From JBEKIK01 sp050013075 (GTDB taxonomy: Bacteria; Planctomycetota; Planctomycetia; Pirellulales; Thermoguttaceae): a stretch of DNA of 15,639 nucleotides. Where the stretch lies: contig JBEKFZ010000099.1 in assembly GCA_050013075.1 (NCBI GenBank), positions 1-15,639 of the forward strand. The letters run 5' to 3'. This document shows, in pieces, positions 8,345 through 15,639 of the stretch (position 1 is its first letter; every line of letters starts with the position of its first letter). A program made the translations under genes and the position numbers. The notes beneath the pieces are model-generated. The model worked only from the letters and a program-made list of their open reading frames with translations, searched no databases and was not told the origin of the DNA.

Positions 8345-8485
8345 AAAGCCCCGGGCAAACACACCCGAGTTTATGAATGTGTCAACTGTCAATTTGGAGA
8401 AGATACCACACGATGAGAATCACGGAGCGAAACTTGTACCGAAATCCGCCGGGCAGTTCAAGGGCAATTGATCCGCTATCTCGGT

Positions 8486-8514
8486 TTGCCGTTAGGGCTG
8501 ATAATGGGTAAAAT
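8486..8514 (+). promoter_or_regulatory. candidate sigma70-type promoter for leuS
   Basis: TTGCCG (8486-8491), a 17-base spacer and TAAAAT (8509-8514): 4/6 and 5/6 to consensus. The implied start near 8521 leaves a leader of about 44 bases before ATG 8565. I saw no T-box features in the leader (no long stem structure or terminator). Confidence 0.5.
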
Positions 8515-8564
8515 CGGGCTTTCATTGTTCATCAATCCGATTTGCTCTCCATGTGGAGTGTGTC

Positions 8565-11342
8565 ATGCCTCGTTACAATCCGGCCGTTATCGAACCCAAG
8601 TGGCAGAAGTTTTGGGAAGAAAATTGCACATTCAGTACACCTAAATTGCCCAAAGGCCGCAAATTATATGTACTGGATATGTTCCCTTACCCCAGCGGAG
8701 ACGGGCTCCATGTGGGACATCCGGAAGGATATACCGCCACCGATATCGTTTGCCGCTTCAATCGCATGAAAGGCACCAGCGTAATGCACCCCATGGGTTG
8801 GGACGCCTTTGGCCTGCCTGCCGAACAGCACGCCAAAAAAACCGGCGCCCATCCCCGCGAGACTACTGAGAAAAACATCGACAACTTCCGCCGCCAGTTG
8901 AAGATGCTCGGTTTTTCCTACGATTGGGACCGCGAACTGGCCACCACCGACTTGGAGTATTTCCGCTGGACGCAATTTATCTTCCTGGTGTTGTTCGACA
9001 CCTGGTTCGACGAAGCCCACGAGCGCGGCCGGCCGATTGCCGAATTGCCCATCCCCGCTGATATCGCCGACGAAGGCCAAGACGCCGTCGAGCGATACCG
9101 CGACGAGCACCGCCTGGCGTATCAACTCGAAGCCCCGGTGAATTGGTGTCCGGCCCTGGGCACGGTACTGGCCAACGAGGAAGTGATCGGCGGCGTTAGC
9201 GAGCGCGGCGGGCATCCGGTGGTGCGGATTCCGCTTCGCCAGTGGATGCTCCGCATTACCGCTTATGCCGACCGGCTGGAAAAAGACCTCGACGGGCTCG
9301 ACTGGCCCCAGAGCATCAAACTTTTGCAGCGCAACTGGATCGGCCGGAGCACGGGGGCGGAAGTTGACTTTTTTATCGGCATTATTACCGGGGAAGACGG
9401 TAAGCCTGTCCAGAAGGAATATGAAGGCTGGCTGGCCGATCGCCGTTACGGCGGCTGGCCCGAGAAGCCCGACGAGGAAGTGCTGCGGATTTATACCACG
9501 CGGCCTGACACGCTTTTCGGGGCCACTTACATGGTCATCGCGCCGGAACATCCGTTCGTCGAGCGGTTGACCAAGCCCGAGCAGGCCGCCGCGGTCCGCG
9601 AATACCGCGAACAATCGGCCCGAAAAAGCGATTTGGACCGCACCGATCTGGCCAAGGAAAAATCCGGCGTTTTCACCGGCTCTTACGCCATCAATCCCGT
9701 AAACGGCGAGGCGATTCCCATCTGGGTGGCCGATTATGTGCTCATCAGTTACGGCACCGGGGCGATCATGGCCGTGCCCGCCCACGACACCCGGGATTTT
9801 GAATTCGCCAAAGTATACGATCTGCCGATTAGGGCCGTGGTGAAACCTTCGCAATATTGGTCATCTTCGACACCTCCACCATATCTACAAATGAATCGGC
9901 CGCTTAGCGAGTACTTTGAAGAGTTTCGTAATGAGGTTATTGAGGGCCGCATCGTCTATCCCGGGGATAATAGGACCATAACTTATCAAGGCTGGATTTT
10001 CTTCCTTAAAGGTGAGGATACCGCCATAAACTCGGTCCAATACAATGGCCTTACAACTTCCCTGTTCAAAAAGAAAATCGCCGAAGACTTGTCCGAGAAG
10101 GGTATCGGCCGCAGCGCGGTTAATTACAAACTGAGGGATTGGCTTTTTAGCCGGCAGCATTTCTGGGGCGAGCCGTTTCCGATACTTCACGAACTGGACG
10201 CCGACGGCAAACCAAACGGCCGCATCCGGGCGTTGGATGCAAAGGACCTGCCCTTGGATCTGCCGGCCGAGATGACCTTCGACGCCGAACATGACAAACC
10301 CGAGCCGCCGCTAGATAAGGCACCGGACGATTGGCTCTATGTCACCCTTGGCGGCAAGCGTTACAAGCGCGAAACCAACACCATGCCGCAATGGGCCGGC
10401 TCCTGCTGGTACTATCTCCGCTTCCTCGACCCAAAAAACGAAAAGGCCCTGGTCGATCCGGAGATTGAAAAGGCATGGATGCCGATCGATCTTTACGTTG
10501 GCGGGGCGGAGCACGCGGTTTTGCACCTGCTTTACGCCCGATTCTGGCACAAGGTGCTTTTCGACCGCGGATACGTGAGCATGCCGGAGCCGTTCCAAAA
10601 ACTAGTCAATCAGGGCATGATCCTCGGCGAAAACAACGAAAAGATGTCGAAAAGCCGGGGCAACGTGGTCAATCCCGACCAGGTGGTGGCCGAATACGGC
10701 GCGGATGCCTTGCGCCTGTACGAAATGTTCATGGGCCCGTTGGAGGCCGTAAAACCCTGGAGTATGGACGGCGTAAGCGGCGTGCATAATTTCTTGGGTC
10801 GCGTGTGGCGAATGATCATCGACGACCGCGCTGAAACCATGCAACTCAATCCGGCCGTGCGGGACGCCGCGCCCACGGCCGAGCAAAACCGCATGTTGCA
10901 CAAGACCGTCAAGGCAGTGACCAACGACTTAGATCAGATGTCGTTCAACACGGCCATCGCCCGGATGATGGAATTCACGAATTTCTTTTTCAAGGAAGAA
11001 GTGCGGCCGAAAGAGGCGATGGAAAAGTTCGTGCTAGTGCTCTCGCCCTTTGCCCCGCACATGGCCGAGGAGCTTTGGCAGGCCCTGGGCAATCAGAAAA
11101 CCCTGGCCTACCAGCCCTGGCCTACTTTCGATGAGGCCATGCTCAAGCAAGACACGATCGAAGTGCCCGTGCAGGTAAACGGCAAGCTCCGCGGCCGCAT
11201 CCAAGCCCCAGCCGATGCCGACAACGCCGCCCTGGAAGCCCTTGCCCGCACCGACGCCAAAGTCGCCGAGCATTTATCCGGCAAAAAAGTGGTCAAGGTC
11301 ATCATCGTTCCGGGAAAGATGGTGAATTTCGTGGTAAAATAG
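8565..11342 (+). CDS. leuS: leucyl-tRNA synthetase
   Basis: Charges tRNA-Leu with leucine in the cytoplasm; a class I synthetase of 925 residues. The HIGH signature is HVGH at residues 49-52 (after MFPYPSGDGL), and KMSKS is at 693-697. The CP1 editing domain is present, with TTRPDTLFGATY and GTGAIMAVPAHDTRDFEFA, which include the conserved editing Thr-rich and Asp motifs. Only a few residues separate QGMILGENNE from KMSKS, so the leucine-specific insertion found in E. coli is absent. The C-terminal anticodon-binding and tail domains are complete. The start is set at ATG 8565 because GGAG lies 6 bases upstream and MPRYNPAVIEPKWQKFW is the family N-terminus; GTG 8553 would sit over the ribosome-binding site. 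Residues ~430-505 differ in base composition from the rest (see findings). No terminator follows, and the next gene starts 41 bases later. Confidence 0.97.
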   Translation: MPRYNPAVIEPKWQKFWEENCTFSTPKLPKGRKLYVLDMFPYPSGDGLHVGHPEGYTATDIVCRFNRMKGTSVMHPMGWDAFGLPAEQHAKKTGAHPRETTEKNIDNFRRQLKMLGFSYDWDRELATTDLEYFRWTQFIFLVLFDTWFDEAHERGRPIAELPIPADIADEGQDAVERYRDEHRLAYQLEAPVNWCPALGTVLANEEVIGGVSERGGHPVVRIPLRQWMLRITAYADRLEKDLDGLDWPQSIKLLQRNWIGRSTGAEVDFFIGIITGEDGKPVQKEYEGWLADRRYGGWPEKPDEEVLRIYTTRPDTLFGATYMVIAPEHPFVERLTKPEQAAAVREYREQSARKSDLDRTDLAKEKSGVFTGSYAINPVNGEAIPIWVADYVLISYGTGAIMAVPAHDTRDFEFAKVYDLPIRAVVKPSQYWSSSTPPPYLQMNRPLSEYFEEFRNEVIEGRIVYPGDNRTITYQGWIFFLKGEDTAINSVQYNGLTTSLFKKKIAEDLSEKGIGRSAVNYKLRDWLFSRQHFWGEPFPILHELDADGKPNGRIRALDAKDLPLDLPAEMTFDAEHDKPEPPLDKAPDDWLYVTLGGKRYKRETNTMPQWAGSCWYYLRFLDPKNEKALVDPEIEKAWMPIDLYVGGAEHAVLHLLYARFWHKVLFDRGYVSMPEPFQKLVNQGMILGENNEKMSKSRGNVVNPDQVVAEYGADALRLYEMFMGPLEAVKPWSMDGVSGVHNFLGRVWRMIIDDRAETMQLNPAVRDAAPTAEQNRMLHKTVKAVTNDLDQMSFNTAIARMMEFTNFFFKEEVRPKEAMEKFVLVLSPFAPHMAEELWQALGNQKTLAYQPWPTFDEAMLKQDTIEVPVQVNGKLRGRIQAPADADNAALEALARTDAKVAEHLSGKKVVKVIIVPGKMVNFVVK

Positions 11343-11383
11343 ACGTGTGCGTTTTTTTAACCTGTTCAAAGAAAGAAAATAAT

Positions 11384-12580
11384 ATGATGACTGACCAAGA
11401 ATTGGAAAGTCTGGCAAAAGATATTGAATCCGATCGAGTTGAGCGAAAGTCATCCGCATCGGACGGAGATAAAATTCGTGAAGCTATTTGTGCATTTGCG
11501 AATGACTTGCCAAATCATCAAAAAGCTGGTGTGATATTTATCGGCGCGAAAGATGATGGGAGTTATGCCGGCTTAGAAATAACGAATGAATTACTTCTAA
11601 AACTTTCCAGCATGCGTTCTGATGGAAATATCTTACCGGTTCCTTCGATGATTGTGCAAAAATGCACCCTTTGCGGAAGTAATATGGCCGTTATTATTGT
11701 CAAGCCCTCCAATGATCCACCGGTTCGTTATAAAGGCGTCACTTGGATCCGTGTCGGTCCTCGCCGTGATAGGGCTACCCGAGAAGAGGAACAACATTTG
11801 GCAGAAAAACGGCGTTCCAGGGATTTGCCCTATGACTTGCGGCCTTTAACCTCGGCATCATTAGATGATCTAGATCTCGAACTATTTAGACGGGTATATC
11901 TTCCATCAGCAATATCGCCAGAGGTTTTAGATGAGAACGACCGTTCAATAGATCAGCAATTAAATGCTTTGCGATTCACTGCAAGTGATTCGCCAGGTCA
12001 TCCTACTGTTACCGGGTTCTTAACAGTGGGCAAAATGCCATCTGACATCATCTCAGGAGCGTATGTTCAATTCCTGAGATTGGATGGTGTTGACCTGTCA
12101 GATCCGATTAAAAACCATCATGCACTCCATGGTCCGCTGTTAGATATATTGCCTCGTCTTGACGATCTATTAGAGATCAATATTTCGGTGTCTCTGGATA
12201 TCACTTCGGGGCCTATGGAAATCCGACGGCCTGATTATCCTATCATTGCTCTTCAGCAATTGACACGTAATGCAGTAATGCATCGAGATTACGAAAACTC
12301 CAACGCGCCCGTTCGTATTACCTGGTTCAACGACCGCATTGAAGTACAAAATCCTGGCGGCCCCTTCGGCCAAGTTACACGGGAAAATTTTGGGAAATTG
12401 GGGATTACCGACTACCGCAACCCTCACATATCCGAGGTGATGAAGAACCTTGGATACGTACAACAGTTCGGCATGGGAATACCCTATGCTAGAAAAGAGC
12501 TCGCTAAAAATGGCAATCCGGAACCAGAGTTCATTGTCGAAACTAGCCATATACAAGTAGTGATTAGGAGCAGGCCATGA
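11384..12580 (+). CDS. AlbA_2 (Schlafen-like) domain protein with GHKL ATPase-like C-terminus
   Basis: A 398-residue protein of the COG2865-type family (often called putative RecG-like or transcriptional regulator). The N-terminal AlbA_2 domain (about 10-140) is suggested by DRVERKSS (17-24) and the strand-turn motif IFIGAKDDGSYAGLE (51-65); such domains are predicted to bind nucleic acid. A GHKL-type (HATPase_c_4) domain follows, with the N-box-like LTRNAVMHRDY (293-303), DRIEVQNPGG (317-326) and GMGIPYA (363-369). ATP binding is inferred, not shown. The start is ambiguous: adjacent ATGs at 11384 and 11387 have only a weak A/G-rich leader, and the longer frame from 11345 adds a Cys-rich stretch that looks unrelated. 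It overlaps the ParA-like gene by ATGA, so the two are probably coupled. Base composition is clearly lower in G+C than leuS. What it regulates or cleaves is unknown. Confidence 0.75.
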   Translation: MMTDQELESLAKDIESDRVERKSSASDGDKIREAICAFANDLPNHQKAGVIFIGAKDDGSYAGLEITNELLLKLSSMRSDGNILPVPSMIVQKCTLCGSNMAVIIVKPSNDPPVRYKGVTWIRVGPRRDRATREEEQHLAEKRRSRDLPYDLRPLTSASLDDLDLELFRRVYLPSAISPEVLDENDRSIDQQLNALRFTASDSPGHPTVTGFLTVGKMPSDIISGAYVQFLRLDGVDLSDPIKNHHALHGPLLDILPRLDDLLEINISVSLDITSGPMEIRRPDYPIIALQQLTRNAVMHRDYENSNAPVRITWFNDRIEVQNPGGPFGQVTRENFGKLGITDYRNPHISEVMKNLGYVQQFGMGIPYARKELAKNGNPEPEFIVETSHIQVVIRSRP

Positions 12581-13611
12581 GCGTTAAAGTTATTGCATTT
12601 TTCAACAATAAGGGCGGAGTAGGTAAAACAACATTGGTTTACCATCTTGCCTGGATGTTCGCTGAGCGGGGTAAACGGGTATTGGCTGTTGATCTTGATC
12701 CACAAGCAAATCTGTCCGCGTTTTTTTTGGATGAAGAGTGTTTAGAAGAGCTTTGGTCCGATGAACGAGTGCATAAAACAATATATGGAGCTGTTCAGCC
12801 TTTACAAAAAGTTGGCGATATTACTCAACCTTATCTGGAATTGATTAGAGAGCGTTTGGCTTTGATCCCCGGCGATATGGCATTATCAGGTTTTGAAGAC
12901 GACTTGTCAGAAGCATGGCCAAATTGTCTAGCTAAGAAAGAACGTGCTTTCTTAATCATCTCTGCCTTTTGGCGCGTGATACAACAAGGAGCGTCAATCC
13001 ACAATGCAGACATGATTCTCATAGATTTGGGGCCAAATTTGGGAGCAACAAACAGGGCTGCCATGATTGCCTCAGATTTCATTGTTATTCCACTAGCACC
13101 GGACCTTTTTTCTCTTCAAGGTCTGCGAAACTTAGGTCCTAGGGTGTCTAAATGGCGGGAAGACTGGCGGGAACGTCTGAAAATAAATCCTGATAAAAAC
13201 CTTATGCTTCCACCGGGCAGAATACAGCCTATAGGATATATCGTTTTACAGCACGCCACACGTGAAGATCGTCCCGTTAAGTCCTATGAAAAATGGATCG
13301 CCAGGATCCCGCAAGCCTATAGCAGCTATGTACTTGGGAAATCGGAAAAAGACGTTTATACCGTGATGACCGATCCAAATTGCCTAGCGCTCTTGAGACA
13401 TTACCGAAGTCTGATGCCGATGGCTCAAGAAGCCCGTAAGCCGATTTTCTTTCTTAAGCCCGCCGATGGCGCACTCGGCGCACATACCTCTGCTGTGAAA
13501 AATGTCTATAAGGACTTTGAGAATCTGGCTTTAAAAATTGCCGAACGGACAGGAGTACCATGGCCACATCGCCCTGTCCAAAAAGTTTTTTCTGATCTTG
13601 AGGAGAAATAA
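12577..13611 (+). CDS. ParA/MinD-like P-loop ATPase
   Basis: A 344-residue ATPase of the deviant-Walker ParA/MinD/Soj superfamily. The signature KGGVGKTT is at residues 12-19, including the extra Lys12 that senses the partner subunit in ParA dimers. Walker A' is VDLDPQANLS (38-47), and the Walker B-like strand is MILIDLGPNLG (146-156) with Asp150. The switch motif IPLAPDLFSLQGLRNLG (171-187) follows. Typical ParA proteins are about 250-320 residues; here an added region (~190-330), with LPPGRIQPIGYIVLQH and KWIARIP, may bind a partner. No ParB or parS-like repeat was found nearby, so classic plasmid partition is not supported. The start overlaps the AlbA_2 gene's stop (ATGA), implying coupled translation and a shared task. 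The codons are AT-rich like that neighbour. A solitary regulator or an element-maintenance factor are alternatives. Confidence 0.85.
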   Translation: MSVKVIAFFNNKGGVGKTTLVYHLAWMFAERGKRVLAVDLDPQANLSAFFLDEECLEELWSDERVHKTIYGAVQPLQKVGDITQPYLELIRERLALIPGDMALSGFEDDLSEAWPNCLAKKERAFLIISAFWRVIQQGASIHNADMILIDLGPNLGATNRAAMIASDFIVIPLAPDLFSLQGLRNLGPRVSKWREDWRERLKINPDKNLMLPPGRIQPIGYIVLQHATREDRPVKSYEKWIARIPQAYSSYVLGKSEKDVYTVMTDPNCLALLRHYRSLMPMAQEARKPIFFLKPADGALGAHTSAVKNVYKDFENLALKIAERTGVPWPHRPVQKVFSDLEEK

Positions 13612-13636
13612 AACAAATCATCTTTAAGGTGTTTAT

Positions 13637-14119
13637 ATGCCCCAAACCATTTATGTATTCAAAGTCGCTCTAGCAGGAAGAAAAAGCATTTGGCGGAAGA
13701 TCGCCGTCAAAGGCAGTCAAACGCTCGATGATTTGCACGGGGCCATATTCGACGCCTTCGATCGTTATGACGACCATCTTTATTCGTTCTATTTCCCGTT
13801 GAAGGCGGGCAAGATCACGCCGCGAAATATCCATGCCGAAAGCGTGGAATACACCAGCCCCAATACATTGGAATTCGGCGGAGACGACGGACAAAAAGAC
13901 GCCGCCAAAGCAAAATTCAGTTCACTCAAACTGAAAATGAAGCAGGTGTTTTATTACCTTTTTGACTTTGGCGACGAATGGTGGCATGAAATTACGGTCG
14001 AAGAAACCGCCGCCGAAGAGGAAAAAGGAAAATATCCGAAAATCGTGGAGAAAAAAGGCAAGTCGCCGCCGCAGTATCCGGATAATGACGAAGATGAGGA
14101 CGAAGATGAGGAAGAGTAA
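13637..14119 (+). CDS. pRiA4b ORF-3-like family protein
   Basis: A 160-residue protein resembling the plasmid pRiA4b ORF-3-like family (PF07929), whose molecular function is not established. The family's N-terminal pattern is visible as YVFKVALAGRKSIWRKIAV (6-24), then TLDDLHGAIFDAFD. The second signature YLFDFGDEWWHEI is at 107-119, and the closing YPKIVEKKGKSPPQYP at 133-148. It ends in an acidic tail (DEDEDEDEEE) that is probably disordered. A good Shine-Dalgarno site (AAGGTG at 13625-13630) lies 6 bases upstream. It starts 25 bases after the ParA-like gene and could share its transcript, but its base composition returns toward that of the chromosome. I therefore do not count it as part of the island with confidence. 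Confidence 0.8.
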   Translation: MPQTIYVFKVALAGRKSIWRKIAVKGSQTLDDLHGAIFDAFDRYDDHLYSFYFPLKAGKITPRNIHAESVEYTSPNTLEFGGDDGQKDAAKAKFSSLKLKMKQVFYYLFDFGDEWWHEITVEETAAEEEKGKYPKIVEKKGKSPPQYPDNDEDEDEDEEE

Positions 14120-14170
14120 GAATAACACGGAAAAATACATTTTTTTCATTGAAGAGAAGCCGGTTATAGA

Positions 14171-15091
14171 ATGATTACCATTGCTCCCCAAAACACTCAC
14201 ATCGGTTGGATCGGCACGGGCGTGATGGGCGCGAGCATGTGCGGGCATTTAATGCGCGCGGGCTTTGCCGCCACGATCTTCAACCGCACCAAGGCCAAGG
14301 CGGAAAAACTTTTGTCGTTCGGGGCCGCTTGGGCCGAAAGCCCAAAAGCCGTGGCCGAGGCGGCGGATGTCATCTTTACCATCGTCGGATATCCAAGCGA
14401 CGCGCGTAGCGTAATCCTCGGTCCGGACGGCGTGCTTGCGGGCTGTTCCAGCGGCAAGATAATCGTCGATATGACCACCAGCCAACCGTCGCTGGCCGTG
14501 GAAATCGCCGAGGCGGCGGCAAAGATCGGCGTTCATGCGGTCGATGCCCCGGTTACCGGCGGAGACGTCGGCGCACGCGAGGCGAAACTGTCGATCATGA
14601 TCGGCGGCGAAAAAGAAGTGGTCGAGGCGTTGACTCCTTGTTGGGAGGCGATGGGAAAAACTTATGTCCATCATGGCCCGCCCGGCGCCGGTCAGCACGC
14701 CAAACTGGCCAATCAAATTCTAATTGCCGGAAACATGATCGGAATATGCGAAGGCCTGCTCTACGCCTACAAGGCCGGTCTGGATTTAGACAAGTTCCTG
14801 CAATCCACAAGTTCCGGCTCGGCCGGGAGTTGGGCGCTTGCAAATCTGGCCCCGCGGATCATCGCCAACAACTTCGCCCCAGGATTCTTCGTCGAACATT
14901 TTATCAAGGACATGGGCATCGTACTCGACGAATCGCGGCGCATGGAACTTTGCCTGCCCGGACTGGCCCTGGTCCACGAGTTGTATCTTTCGCTCGAAGC
15001 CAACGGACACCAGCGCGACGGCACCCAGGCGCTGCATCTTGCCCTGGCGGCAATGTCGAACATCGACTGGGTAAATCGCCGAACAAAATGA
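14171..15091 (+). CDS. NAD(P)-dependent oxidoreductase, 3-hydroxyisobutyrate dehydrogenase family
   Basis: A 306-residue beta-hydroxyacid dehydrogenase; the family oxidises or reduces small 3-hydroxy acids such as 3-hydroxyisobutyrate, tartronate semialdehyde or glyoxylate derivatives. The Rossmann nucleotide site is IGWIGTGVMGASM (11-23), followed by NRT at residues 38-40, a pattern more often linked to NADP than NAD. The substrate loop DAPVTGGDVGA is at 125-135, and the catalytic Lys178 is in GAGQHAKLANQ. The C-terminal helical domain is complete, with KDMGIVLDESRR late in the protein. Domain order and length are normal. Only a distant GAGAAG precedes the ATG, so translation may be weak. 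The exact substrate cannot be assigned from these motifs. It ends 3 bases from the stop of the convergent gene to its right, with no visible terminator. Confidence 0.88.
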   Translation: MITIAPQNTHIGWIGTGVMGASMCGHLMRAGFAATIFNRTKAKAEKLLSFGAAWAESPKAVAEAADVIFTIVGYPSDARSVILGPDGVLAGCSSGKIIVDMTTSQPSLAVEIAEAAAKIGVHAVDAPVTGGDVGAREAKLSIMIGGEKEVVEALTPCWEAMGKTYVHHGPPGAGQHAKLANQILIAGNMIGICEGLLYAYKAGLDLDKFLQSTSSGSAGSWALANLAPRIIANNFAPGFFVEHFIKDMGIVLDESRRMELCLPGLALVHELYLSLEANGHQRDGTQALHLALAAMSNIDWVNRRTK

Positions 15092-15094
15092 GTA

Positions 15095-15639
15095 TCAATC
15101 ATTTTTCTCTATTTTTGTTACGGCCACTTCGCGTCGGTCATCTTTATCGACACAGTAAGCAACCCACAAGACCCCGTCTTTCGCATATGCCGCGGATGGA
15201 AATCGAGGATTCCCCTCAGAAAAGAACGCTTTGGGTTTGTTCCACGATTTTTTTCCTGTATTCCATTGAGTATGCATGAGCGTCCAGCGGCCAGGCGAGT
15301 CGGAGTCGGCCCATATAAGCGATACTTCACCCTTGGGACTTATTGCTAACGAGGGCGTACAGATGTTTTTATGCAAGCCGGTTGCATCTTTGCCGATTCC
15401 GGGTTGTTCATCGTTGTTTAGATCCTCGATGCTGGTAGCGATCATTTTCCGATTGCCGCCGCTCCGGCTCAGCAAAACGCTTTCCCATGCGCAAACAACT
15501 CGCCCATCCAATCCTAGCAGCCTGTTGAAATAGGCCCAAATTCGCCGATCGCGCGGCGAATCAGGCGGCAACCGCGCACTGTGTCGCAACGGCGCGAAGT
15601 GATCGCTGGTCGTCATAACAACGACGTAACCGACTGTGA
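15095..15639 (-). CDS. sialidase/BNR-like protein, C-terminal part (runs off the window)
   Basis: The frame is open to the right edge; codons upstream of the ATG at 15616 continue without a stop (TVGYVVVMTTSDHF). The visible ~181 residues are therefore probably the end of a longer protein, and the internal ATG should not be taken as its start. The pattern ICTPSLAISPKGEVSLIWAD, followed by RWTLMHTQWN and GNPRFPSAAYAKDGVLWVAYC, resembles the Asp-box/BNR beta-propeller blades of sialidase-like proteins, though no canonical SxDxGxTW box was seen. Such proteins are commonly exported and act on glycans, or are simply beta-propellers of unknown role. No catalytic residues can be assigned from this fragment. 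The gene converges on the oxidoreductase. Confidence 0.55.
   Translation of the reverse strand, partial: TVGYVVVMTTSDHFAPLRHSARLPPDSPRDRRIWAYFNRLLGLDGRVVCAWESVLLSRSGGNRKMIATSIEDLNNDEQPGIGKDATGLHKNICTPSLAISPKGEVSLIWADSDSPGRWTLMHTQWNTGKKSWNKPKAFFSEGNPRFPSAAYAKDGVLWVAYCVDKDDRREVAVTKIEKND

Noticed and set aside
8664..9854. 396-residue open frame on the minus strand opposite leuS
   Set aside because: Antisense shadow of leuS; no recognisable domain, and the plus-strand gene is certain.
12577..13611. Idea that the ParA-like gene is part of a plasmid partition locus
   Set aside because: No ParB-like gene and no iterated parS-like sites were found nearby, and the flanks are core chromosomal genes.

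Overview
The window looks like a chromosomal segment from a moderately GC-rich bacterium. The best guess is a member of the Planctomycetota or a close relative. This rests on the cmk-plsC-rpsA gene order, an S1 protein that begins MVDRxLIR, a leucyl-tRNA synthetase of planctomycete-like layout, and intergenic spacers full of short direct and inverted repeats. No rRNA or tRNA gene and no CRISPR array was seen. The taxonomic call is an inference from memory of these families, not a database result.

Layout. (1) 1-307: a bacterioferritin gene on the minus strand is cut off after about 60 residues and joined to foreign sequence, with its promoter intact. (2) 407-4747: a plus-strand housekeeping run of alpha/beta hydrolase, cytidylate kinase (cmk), lysophosphatidate acyltransferase (plsC) and six-domain ribosomal protein S1 (rpsA), closed by a textbook rho-independent terminator at about 4798-4834. 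The spacers before plsC and before rpsA carry repeat tracts. (3) 5131-8253: a clear sigma70-type promoter drives an exported S41/CtpA-type protease. It converges on a minus-strand gene for an exported protein with two bacterial SH3 domains. (4) 8308-11342: a near-perfect palindrome lies in the divergent spacer, followed by a promoter and leuS. (5) 11384-13611: a clearly AT-richer two-gene island with a 4-nt ATGA overlap. It encodes an AlbA_2/GHKL-ATPase-like protein and an unusually long ParA-like ATPase. (6) 13637-15639: a pRiA4b ORF-3-like protein, a 3-hydroxyisobutyrate-dehydrogenase-family oxidoreductase, and the C-terminal part of a sialidase/BNR-like protein running off the right edge.

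How the genes fit together. The cmk-plsC-rpsA block links nucleotide supply, phospholipid synthesis and translation and is ordinary core genome. The protease and SH3 protein both act outside the cytoplasm but face each other, so they are not one operon. The AlbA_2/ParA pair is the part most like accessory cargo. It is translationally coupled, differs in base composition from both neighbours, and sits directly behind an essential gene. It is the best candidate here for an undescribed two-component system, although its function cannot be read from sequence alone.

Several starts were moved downstream of the longest possible ORF, using Shine-Dalgarno sites, promoter positions or family N-termini: bacterioferritin (307), cmk (1107), rpsA (2909), the protease (5279), leuS (8565) and the AlbA_2 protein (11384).
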